The notes under the pieces are model-generated. The model saw only the letters and a program-made list of their open reading frames with translations, made no database searches and was not told where the DNA came from. Both the position numbers and the translations under genes were made by a program. From the NCBI GenBank assembly GCA_035654355.1, contig DASRXC010000132.1:10679-74678 (forward strand): a DNA stretch of 64,000 bases, read 5' to 3'. Shown here piece after piece: positions 50,682 through 57,442 of the stretch. This stretch comes from JAFAHD01 sp035654355 (GTDB lineage: Bacteria > Vulcanimicrobiota > Vulcanimicrobiia > Eremiobacterales > Eremiobacteraceae). Position 1 is the stretch's first letter. Every line of letters begins with the position of its first letter.

Positions 50682-51826
50682 CTTGCCGCAGCCGTGCCAA
50701 GCGGGCGTTGCTGGTCACGCGCGTGCATGACTTCCCAATCCTTGTACACGGGTTCGTATCCGAGTTCCATCAACCGCCGCGCGACTTCGTCGGGCGAACG
50801 GTGATCCTCAAGCGCGAACTGCTCGCCGGCTTGGCCCGGCTCGTCATAGCCGCCCGGCTCCGTGCTGGAACCGGCGCTCATCATCGTGATGCCCAATGGC
50901 ACGAGGTGGTCGCGCAGCGCCGGCGTCTCGCGCGTCGAGAGCGTGATGCCGGCGGTCGGCAACGCGAGACGCAAGAAGACGAGAAAATGCACGAAGTCGC
51001 GGTCATCGACGGGATGGGCCGGCGTGAATCCGCCCTCCGCGCGATTGATGCGCGGAAGCGACACGTTGATCTGACTGCGCCAGCAATTTCGCTCGAGCCA
51101 GCGTGCGTGTTGCACGAGCGATAGCGCTTCGAAGCGCCAATCCGCCAGTCCCAGCAGCGCGCCGATACCCAAGTGCTGCGCGCCGGCTCGCGCTGCCCGC
51201 AGCGGCGCGTCAAGCCGCCACGTGTACTTCATCTTTGGACCGCCGACGTGGTAGCGGGCATACGCGTCTGGATCGTACGTCTCTTGATACAGCACGATCC
51301 CGTCACAGCCTGCGTCGACGAACGCGCGGTAATCATCTTCCTCTGCAGCCGCGATCTCGAGCGCGACGTAGGGCGCGATGCACTTCGTCTCGCGCACGCA
51401 TTGCGCGACGTATTGCGCGTTGACGCGCTTCGGGTGTTCCGCGGACACGAGGAGCACGTTGCGCATGCCGCGCGCGGCGAGCGCCCGCGCCTCGCGCACC
51501 ACCTCGTCGATGCGCAGCGTACGGCGTTTGATCGGCAGGCCCATCGAGAAGCCGCAATACGTGCACGTGCAGACGCATTCGTTCGACAGATAGAGCGGCG
51601 CGTACAGCGAGATCGTCTTGCCGAAGCGTTCAACGGTCGATCGGTGCGCTTCGCGGGCCAGATCTTCCAATAGATCGCCGGCGGCCGGAGCGAGAAGCGT
51701 CGCCGCGTCGTCCAACGTGCTCAGTTTGCGCGCTACGGCATCGCGCACCATGTCCGCGGTCGAGCGCGAGCGTCGTTCGAGCAGATCGCGCGTCAGCGAC
51801 GCGTCAAAAACGGATGAGAAGCTCAC
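50678..51826 (-). CDS. thiH: 2-iminoacetate synthase ThiH (radical SAM)
   Basis: A 382-residue radical SAM enzyme that cleaves tyrosine to dehydroglycine for thiazole synthesis in the anaerobic-type pathway. The cluster motif is C-x3-C-x2-C in CVCTCTYCGF. Further ThiH features are IKRRTLRIDEVVREA, YQETYDPDAYARYH and a PRINRAEGGF segment. The GTG at 51826 overlaps the thiG stop by 4 bp; longer in-frame versions read antisense into thiG. Use of ThiH instead of ThiO suggests a tyrosine-dependent thiazole route. Confidence 0.94.
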   Translation of the reverse strand: MSFSSVFDASLTRDLLERRSRSTADMVRDAVARKLSTLDDAATLLAPAAGDLLEDLAREAHRSTVERFGKTISLYAPLYLSNECVCTCTYCGFSMGLPIKRRTLRIDEVVREARALAARGMRNVLLVSAEHPKRVNAQYVAQCVRETKCIAPYVALEIAAAEEDDYRAFVDAGCDGIVLYQETYDPDAYARYHVGGPKMKYTWRLDAPLRAARAGAQHLGIGALLGLADWRFEALSLVQHARWLERNCWRSQINVSLPRINRAEGGFTPAHPVDDRDFVHFLVFLRLALPTAGITLSTRETPALRDHLVPLGITMMSAGSSTEPGGYDEPGQAGEQFALEDHRSPDEVARRLMELGYEPVYKDWEVMHARDQQRPLGTAAAS

Positions 51827-52647
51827 GATTGGCGCGTTTGTGTTGGATCGAGAAAACCGGTCAGCGGGCTTGAGGCTGACGCGGCCCGCAACTCTTGTGC
51901 GCGGCCCGCAAGGTATGCGCCGCGTCCGGCCTCGACACCGAGCGCGAACGCGCGCGCCATGCGCACGGGATTTGCAGCTGCCGCGATCGCTGTGTTGACC
52001 AGCACCGCGTCTGCGCCCATCTCCATCGCCGCCGCTGCGTGCGAAGGAACGCCGAGACCCGCGTCGACCACGACGGGAACGGTCGCCTGCTCGATGATGA
52101 TCGCGATCGCGGTCTCCATCTTCAAGCCTCGTCCGGATCCGATCGGCGCGGCGAGTGGCATCACTGCAGCGACGCCGACCTCTTCCAAGCGTTTGGCGAG
52201 CACGGGATCGGCGTGGATGTATGGCAGCACCGTGAAGCCCTGCGCGACGAGTTGCTCGCACGCTTTGAGCGTTTCGATTGGATCAGGCATTAAGTAGCGT
52301 GGGTCAGGAATGACCTCGACTTTGATCCAGTCCGGAAAGCCGGCGGAACGCGCGAGCTTCGCGAGCCGAACGGCTTGGGCGGCGTCGACCGCGCCCGAGG
52401 TGTTCGGCATGATGAGATAGCGCTCGCGATCGATGAAGTCGGTGATCGGATTCGCCGGCGCGTCGAGGTCGACGCGGCGCACCGCGACTGTGACGAGTTG
52501 CGTCTTCGCGGCGGACAGCGCGTCTGCCATGAGCTCTGGGCTTGAGAACTTGCCGGTGCCGACGATGAGGCGCGATTCGAAGGTGCGGCCGCCGAGCGAG
52601 AGGTGGTCGGTCAAAAGTGTGACTCCAGGAGTTCGGGTTGTTTCCAT
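51823..52647 (-). CDS. thiG: thiazole synthase ThiG
   Basis: Forms the thiazole phosphate from deoxyxylulose-5-phosphate, dehydroglycine and ThiS thiocarboxylate. At 274 residues it has the normal TIM-barrel length. Marks are FESRLIVGTGKFSSPELM, MPNTSGAVDAAQAVRLA, IKVEVIPDPRYLMPDP and a phosphate site VVDAGLGVPSHAAAAMEMG. It is the first gene of thiG-thiH-thiS-thiE. The upstream 140 bp, read on this strand, hold a TPP-riboswitch-like but imperfect sequence (see findings). Confidence 0.96.
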   Translation of the reverse strand: METTRTPGVTLLTDHLSLGGRTFESRLIVGTGKFSSPELMADALSAAKTQLVTVAVRRVDLDAPANPITDFIDRERYLIMPNTSGAVDAAQAVRLAKLARSAGFPDWIKVEVIPDPRYLMPDPIETLKACEQLVAQGFTVLPYIHADPVLAKRLEEVGVAAVMPLAAPIGSGRGLKMETAIAIIIEQATVPVVVDAGLGVPSHAAAAMEMGADAVLVNTAIAAAANPVRMARAFALGVEAGRGAYLAGRAQELRAASASSPLTGFLDPTQTRQS

Positions 52648-52786
52648 TCTGCGGGATATTGAGTGATTCCCCGGCCGCGCTCTTAACGCAGGTGGAGCAA
52701 CGCCGCCGCGGAACCCTCAGCGCGGGCTCATTCACACGAACGAGCCGTTTCCCGGTTTGTTCGAGATTTCGTCCGTAGGAGGCGCA

Positions 52787-53593
52787 ATGGCTGCTCAGTT
52801 CGACGCCGTAGCAGAACTCATGGGGACATTCAAACTACTTTTCGAGAAGAAGAACTGGATGCTGGCGGTGCCGATCCTGGTCTCCTTGCTGGTCGCAGGT
52901 ATCATCATCGGCATAGGCTTCGCGATCGCTTTCGGATCGCTGATGGCCGGCGCCGGCACGGCCGGGATGATGGCCGGCGGCGAGGGCCGAGGGCCGACCG
53001 CGTTGTTCGGGGCGTTGTTCAGCGGCCTCGGGATCCTGTTCATCGTCTTCGTGATCGCCGGCATTATCGCGGCCGTCTTCGGATACGGCTGGGCGTATGC
53101 GGCGGCGGAGCCCGTTTGGCGCGGCGGCGATCCCGACATCGGAGGCGGCTTCAGCAAAGCGATGAGCAAGCTCGGTTCGTTGATCGTGCTCGCGGCGATC
53201 GTCGGCGTCGTCGACGCCTTGTTGTTCTGGTCGGTCATCGTGCCGATTCTGATCGGCCTCTTCTGCCTGTACACCATACCGTACATCATGCAGGGCAATC
53301 AGACCGGCACCGGCTCGATTGGGGCTTCGATCAGCTTGTCGCGTGAGAATTTCGGACCGACGGCGATGCTGTTCTTAGGCCTGATCGTCATCGGAATCAT
53401 CGCGGGCGTGATCAACGCGATCATCGGATTGATTCCGGTACTCGGGCAGATCGTTGCGATCGCTGTCGGCTCGCTCGTCGGCGCGTACTGCATCTTGGCC
53501 GTCATGCGCTGGTACAATCTACTGACCGGCTCGGCGACAACCGCCGCTGCCACAGTGCCGCCGGCGCCACCGCCGGCTGCTCCCACGCCATAA
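52787..53593 (+). CDS. multispanning membrane protein of unknown function, paralogue A
   Basis: A 268-residue protein starting at ATG 52787 behind TAGGAGGCGCA. An amphipathic AQFDAVAELMGTFKLLF opening is followed by about six hydrophobic segments and a Pro/Ala-rich tail. The motif YGWAYAAAEPVWRGGDPDIGGGF and a SRENFGPT segment are shared with the gene at 56389. The topology recalls DUF6159/DUF975-type membrane proteins without known function. It is divergent from thiG. Confidence 0.75.
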   Translation: MAAQFDAVAELMGTFKLLFEKKNWMLAVPILVSLLVAGIIIGIGFAIAFGSLMAGAGTAGMMAGGEGRGPTALFGALFSGLGILFIVFVIAGIIAAVFGYGWAYAAAEPVWRGGDPDIGGGFSKAMSKLGSLIVLAAIVGVVDALLFWSVIVPILIGLFCLYTIPYIMQGNQTGTGSIGASISLSRENFGPTAMLFLGLIVIGIIAGVINAIIGLIPVLGQIVAIAVGSLVGAYCILAVMRWYNLLTGSATTAAATVPPAPPPAAPTP

Positions 53594-53617
53594 AACGAAA
53601 AGCGGGCCCAACCCGCT
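53591..53617 (-). terminator. intrinsic terminator for the LolA-like/FNR unit
   Basis: Read on the minus strand, AGCGGG/CCCGCT (53612-53617 with 53601-53606) with a 5-base loop is followed by TTTCGTTTTA. It lies about 70 bp after the LolA-like stop and overlaps the stop codon of the convergent membrane protein gene. Confidence 0.7.
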
Positions 53618-53632
53618 CGTCCATACACAAAT

Positions 53633-53658
53633 GCGCCGGCTTCCTTGCAAGCCGGCGC
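53633..53658. terminator. 10-bp perfect stem-loop between convergent genes
   Basis: GCGCCGGCTT/AAGCCGGCGC (53633-53642 with 53649-53658) with a CCTTGC loop. No strong T tract follows on the plus strand; it may serve as a weak plus-strand terminator or 3'-end stabiliser alongside the neighbouring minus-strand terminator. Confidence 0.5.
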
Positions 53659-53685
53659 GATCATTTCATCGCTGTTTGGGCGGGT

Positions 53686-54321
53686 TTATTGAGGCGCCGG
53701 CGTGTGGTTGAAGACCGAATCTGGGATCGGCACGTTGATGTCGTACTCGTCGTAGTCCGCGATCACGTGCGCTTTATAGCGCGGGAACTGGAAGTCGCCT
53801 TCTTGACGATCGGGAAGCACGAACTTCTGACCGCTTTCGTTCGATTGCGTGACGTTGATATTCGAGCCGTCCTTGTACACCCATTGCTGGCTGATCACGC
53901 CGTACGATGAAGTATCGATCGTCATAAGCGCATGATCCAGGTTGCTCGACGAGCGTGGCGTCAACCGCAGCGTCAGCGTACTCGTAACCGCGGGATCCGG
54001 CGGCTCGAGCGTCACGATGTACGTCTTCGGCCACGTCTGCGGAGTGCCGCTCGAAGCATAGAAGTTCTGAAATTGCTTCGCGAGCGTCGGCACTGAATCG
54101 AACACGATCTGCATCTTATCGGGCTGCTTGTAGTACAGAGTCGCGTCGAGCGACAGCGGCAGGCTGACAAAGCTGTGCACATTCGCATCGAAGTGGATGC
54201 GCACTTTGTAGGACTTGACCCATGCGTTCGCTGCCGTCATCTTATGAAGCACCACAGCGGCACCGCTACTCGGCCCCGCGTGCATGGCAACCGCCAAGAG
54301 AAATGGCGCGAGCGAAATCAC
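53686..54321 (-). CDS. exported LolA-like outer-membrane-lipoprotein-sorting-fold protein
   Basis: This protein of about 211 residues has a short signal peptide (ISLAPFLLAVAMHAG) and a beta-rich mature part with KMTAANAWVKSYKVRIHF, ATLYYKQPDKMQIVF and ALMTIDTSSYGVISQQWVY. That pattern fits the LolA/LolB/outer-membrane lipoprotein-sorting fold, a half-barrel that binds acyl chains. GTG 54321 overlaps the upstream reductase stop by 4 bp (GTGA). Whether it truly sorts lipoproteins is unknown; the coupling to a ferredoxin reductase is unexpected. Confidence 0.75.
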   Translation of the reverse strand: MISLAPFLLAVAMHAGPSSGAAVVLHKMTAANAWVKSYKVRIHFDANVHSFVSLPLSLDATLYYKQPDKMQIVFDSVPTLAKQFQNFYASSGTPQTWPKTYIVTLEPPDPAVTSTLTLRLTPRSSSNLDHALMTIDTSSYGVISQQWVYKDGSNINVTQSNESGQKFVLPDRQEGDFQFPRYKAHVIADYDEYDINVPIPDSVFNHTPAPQ

Positions 54322-55361
54322 GGTTGCGCGCCGACCTTCGCCGAGATGGGCAACGTCAGGTTGCTTGAGTGCACGGGCTGGATCTTCTGCGACGGATCCA
54401 TGTAGTTCATCGCCTGGTTGACGGCGATCGCCGCTTCCGACGTGCCGCACGCGATCAGCTTGAGCTTGCCGGGATGCTGCACGACGTCGCCCGCCGCGTA
54501 GATCCCCTTGACGCTCGTCTCTTGCGTCGTTGTATCGACCTTGATGCCGTTGCCGTCAAGCTCGATGCCCCATTTCTTAAGCTCGCCCAGGTCGGAGATA
54601 AAGCCGAGCGCGCACAGCAACGAGTCGCACTCGAGCATCAGCTCTTCCTTCGTTTTCGTCTGAAAAATCGTGACTCGCTCGAGCTGCCCGTCGCCGTGCA
54701 CCTCTTTGATCTCGTAATCAGGCTGGTACAACGTCGCATTCGAAGAGCGCAGCTGCTCGACCGAGTGCGGATGCGCGCGGAACGCGGAGCGGTGCACAAC
54801 CGTCACCGATGCGGCTTTCGGTCCGATCGCGAGCGCATAATCGACTGCCGAATCGCCGCCACCTACGACGACCACGCGTTTACCCGCGTATTCGTCGAAA
54901 CTGCGCGCATAATACGAAAGTCCTTTGTTCTCAAACGCTTGCGCGGTCGGCGCCGCGAGCTTGCGCGGCTTGAACGCGCCGATGCCGCTGGCGAGTATCA
55001 CCGTGCGGCTGAAGTGTTCGGCTTTGTCCGTGACGATCTTAATCGTGTTATCGGGCAGCCGCGCGACGTCCACCACGCGCTCTTCGAGGCACTTTGCATG
55101 CGGCCACTGGAAGGCTTGCTCGACGCACGCATCGACGAGCGCTTGACCCGTCACCGCCGGAATGCCCGGCATGTCGTAGATGTATTTCTCCGGATAGAGC
55201 GCGTACAGTTGTCCACCAAGCTCGGGCAGCGCGTCGATCACCTTGGCTTTGGCGCCGCGCATGCCGGCATAGAAGAGCGCGAACAGCCCAGTAGGACCGC
55301 CTCCGATAACGGTGATGTCGAATAGTTCCACGAATGATTGTTTTGACGGCGCAGGCCGCAT
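54318..55361 (-). CDS. ferredoxin-NADP+ reductase, thioredoxin-reductase-like (type 2)
   Basis: This 347-residue flavoprotein has an FAD motif VIGGGPTGLFAL (about 18-29), NAD(P) motif VVVGGGDSAVDYAL, and a late GIYAAGDVVQHPGK with the FAD-contacting Asp. The redox CxxC of thioredoxin reductase is absent, which places it with YumC-like ferredoxin/flavodoxin-NADP+ reductases. The C-terminal extension of this class (INQAMNYMDPSQKIQPVHSS) is visible. It supplies low-potential electrons in the cytoplasm. Its stop overlaps the LolA-like start. GTG 55328 is an alternative start. Confidence 0.91.
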   Translation of the reverse strand: MRPAPSKQSFVELFDITVIGGGPTGLFALFYAGMRGAKAKVIDALPELGGQLYALYPEKYIYDMPGIPAVTGQALVDACVEQAFQWPHAKCLEERVVDVARLPDNTIKIVTDKAEHFSRTVILASGIGAFKPRKLAAPTAQAFENKGLSYYARSFDEYAGKRVVVVGGGDSAVDYALAIGPKAASVTVVHRSAFRAHPHSVEQLRSSNATLYQPDYEIKEVHGDGQLERVTIFQTKTKEELMLECDSLLCALGFISDLGELKKWGIELDGNGIKVDTTTQETSVKGIYAAGDVVQHPGKLKLIACGTSEAAIAVNQAMNYMDPSQKIQPVHSSNLTLPISAKVGAQP

Positions 55362-55452
55362 TCTTCTTCACTTCTGTCGCAGGCGCGGCCCGGCCGCAGT
55401 CGAATCCACTCGACCGACTCGATTCGAGCGATTTCAGTCTTGGAGGCTACCC

Positions 55453-56358
55453 ATGCAGACCTTGGTCCGCCGTCCGACGATCGACGATCTTCGCCTTTCA
55501 CCTGGCAAGCGCGCGCGGCTCTATCGCCTCCTCTATGAATACGGCCCGGCGAACGGCACTTTGCTCTTCTTGCCGATCGATCAGGGCATCGAGCACGGAC
55601 CGGTCGATTTCTTCGACAACCCGGACAGCATCGATCAAGATTACATCTTCCGCCTCGCCATCGAGGGCAAATACTCAGGCGTCGCGTGCCACATCGGCTT
55701 GGCTGAGAAATACTTCGGCCCGTATGCCGGCAAGATACCGTTGCTCCTCAAGGTCAACGGGAAGACGAACATCCCATCGGATGACGACCCGATCTCGCCG
55801 ATGACGTCGAGCGTCGAGGATGCAGTGCGCTTGGGCGCCGACGCGGTCGGTTACACGATGTACGTTGGCAGCCCGCGCCAGGCCGAGGATATCGCCCAAC
55901 TCGACGGCGTTCGTCGAGACTGCGAGCGCTACGGCATGCCACTTGTCGTGTGGTCGTACCCGCGCGGCAAGGCGGTCAAAGACAAAGGCGGCGTGGACAC
56001 GCTGTATGCGGTGGACTATGCGGCCCGGATGGCGTGCGAGATGGGCGCAGACGTTGTGAAGCTCAACGTCCCCAAAGTCGGCGAGAACCTCGACAAGCAG
56101 CCCAAGCCGTACAACACGCTCAACCTCTCTGAGGAAGATGCGATCCGCAAGGTGGTCAAATCGGCCGGCCGCACGTTGGTGCTGATCTCCGGCGGCAGCA
56201 AGATCAGCGATGAGGATCTGCTGCACAAGTCGCGGCTTGCGATGGACGCTGGCGTGACCGGGCTGATCTTTGGACGCAACCTATGGCAGCGCAAGTGGGA
56301 TGACTCGCTCGAGATCACGTCGCGCATCCACAAGATGCTGGAGGCCTACTCGGCCTAG
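55453..56358 (+). CDS. class I fructose-bisphosphate aldolase (DhnA type)
   Basis: A 301-residue aldolase of the DhnA/FbaB family. It cleaves fructose-1,6-bisphosphate through a Schiff base. Visible marks are LFLPIDQGIEHGP near residues 39-51, the lysine in VVKLNVPK, and the phosphate-binding ISGGSKISDED and GLIFGRNLWQR. ATG 55453 follows GGAGGC. Class II aldolase is not seen in the window. It is divergent from the ferredoxin reductase gene. Confidence 0.92.
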   Translation: MQTLVRRPTIDDLRLSPGKRARLYRLLYEYGPANGTLLFLPIDQGIEHGPVDFFDNPDSIDQDYIFRLAIEGKYSGVACHIGLAEKYFGPYAGKIPLLLKVNGKTNIPSDDDPISPMTSSVEDAVRLGADAVGYTMYVGSPRQAEDIAQLDGVRRDCERYGMPLVVWSYPRGKAVKDKGGVDTLYAVDYAARMACEMGADVVKLNVPKVGENLDKQPKPYNTLNLSEEDAIRKVVKSAGRTLVLISGGSKISDEDLLHKSRLAMDAGVTGLIFGRNLWQRKWDDSLEITSRIHKMLEAYSA

Positions 56359-56388
56359 CCGGCATCGCGTCGCTCCGCATATGATTCC

Positions 56389-57171
56389 TTAGACTCGGTT
56401 CTCCGGAACCAGCGGATAGGGCGGCGCGCTGCCTTTGCCGGTCAGCAGCAAGTCGTAGAAGCGCACTACTGCCAACGCGACAAACGCGCTGAGCAGCCAC
56501 TGGAATGCGAACTGCAGCGGAATCCCGATGAGCCCCATGAGCGGGACCAGACTGACGATAAAGATCGTCATAAAGCCCGCGATATAAATCGCGACGAACG
56601 CCAGCACAAGGATGATGGTCGGTCCGATGTTCTCGCTGGCAAGACGAAACGTGTCGCCGATCGCTTCAATCGCGCTGCGATCTTTGAACAAGATGAAGCA
56701 TGGCCCGTAGATAGTCATCACGCCGATGACGATCGGGCCGACGATCGTGATCAGCGTGATCACGCTCATGAATGCGACCAGCAGCAAAAACGCCACTAGC
56801 GTCAGCAGCTTTGATGCGGCGCGATAAAAGCCGCGATCGAAGGCCGGCTCGCGCCCCAACCACACTGGCTCGGCCGCGACAAGCGTCCAACCATAGGTGA
56901 ACGCCGAGACCACGATTGCGAAGATCACAGCGATGGTGACGCCGATGACCATGAAAGCCACTTGCGTCGGCGAGAGTTCGGGCAACTGACCTTGTGACGT
57001 TATCACCTTCCAGAACGTCGGGATCATCGACGCGCCCACGGCGACGAAGATGACGATCGTCATGAGGAACGCGCCCGCGGTCGTGGGCCCGCCCAGCAGC
57101 CACGTGTATCCTTTGAAGAGCTTCTTGAAGGACTCGCTCACTTCGTTGACCGCGTCGAATTGCGCGATCAC
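56389..57171 (-). CDS. multispanning membrane protein of unknown function, paralogue B
   Basis: A 260-residue protein with about six hydrophobic segments. It shares IAQFDAVNEVSESFKKLF, YGWTLVAAEPVWLGREPAF and SENIGPT with the gene at 52787, so the two are paralogues in opposite orientation. No catalytic motif is seen. It converges on the aldolase gene and lies 1 bp after the YciI-family gene on its own strand, suggesting co-transcription with that gene and the Clp-like ATPase upstream. Confidence 0.75.
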   Translation of the reverse strand: MIAQFDAVNEVSESFKKLFKGYTWLLGGPTTAGAFLMTIVIFVAVGASMIPTFWKVITSQGQLPELSPTQVAFMVIGVTIAVIFAIVVSAFTYGWTLVAAEPVWLGREPAFDRGFYRAASKLLTLVAFLLLVAFMSVITLITIVGPIVIGVMTIYGPCFILFKDRSAIEAIGDTFRLASENIGPTIILVLAFVAIYIAGFMTIFIVSLVPLMGLIGIPLQFAFQWLLSAFVALAVVRFYDLLLTGKGSAPPYPLVPENRV

Positions 57172-57172
57172 G

Positions 57173-57442
57173 TTAGCGCTGGGCTCCTTGAACGCTCTGC
57201 CACTGGCGCACGATCAGCTCGAGCTTGCCGTCAGTGCGATATGGGTCGCCGGCCACGAACGCCTGCGCCGCGGCCTCGTCCGGCACTTCCAATATATACA
57301 GGCCGCCCTTGCCGTCCGCGAAGGCGCCCGATTCGACGACGACGCCGCTCTCGCGGCCTTGCTTCAGATACTCGCGGTGCGCTGGCAGGGAGCGTTCTCG
57401 CCCTTCCATATCCGTGTAGGTGATCAAGACGGCGAATCGCAT
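57173..57442 (-). CDS. YciI-family protein
   Basis: An 89-residue protein of the YciI/dimeric alpha-beta barrel fold: MRFAVLITYTDMEGR opening, RSLPAHREYLKQ helix, SGAFADGKGGLYILEVPDEAAAQAFVAGDPY core. This matches YciI, where a His-Asp pair is proposed as active site; the His in AHREYL and Asp in GDPY are present. The in-vivo role is unknown. Its start overlaps the end of the Clp-like gene by 19 bp. Confidence 0.88.
   Translation of the reverse strand: MRFAVLITYTDMEGRERSLPAHREYLKQGRESGVVVESGAFADGKGGLYILEVPDEAAAQAFVAGDPYRTDGKLELIVRQWQSVQGAQR

Noticed and set aside
51827..52261. N-terminal extension of thiH of about 145 residues
   Set aside because: The extension lies in another frame of thiG, is Arg/Gly-rich and unlike ThiH. 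The GTG at 51826 gives the normal length and a 4-bp overlap.
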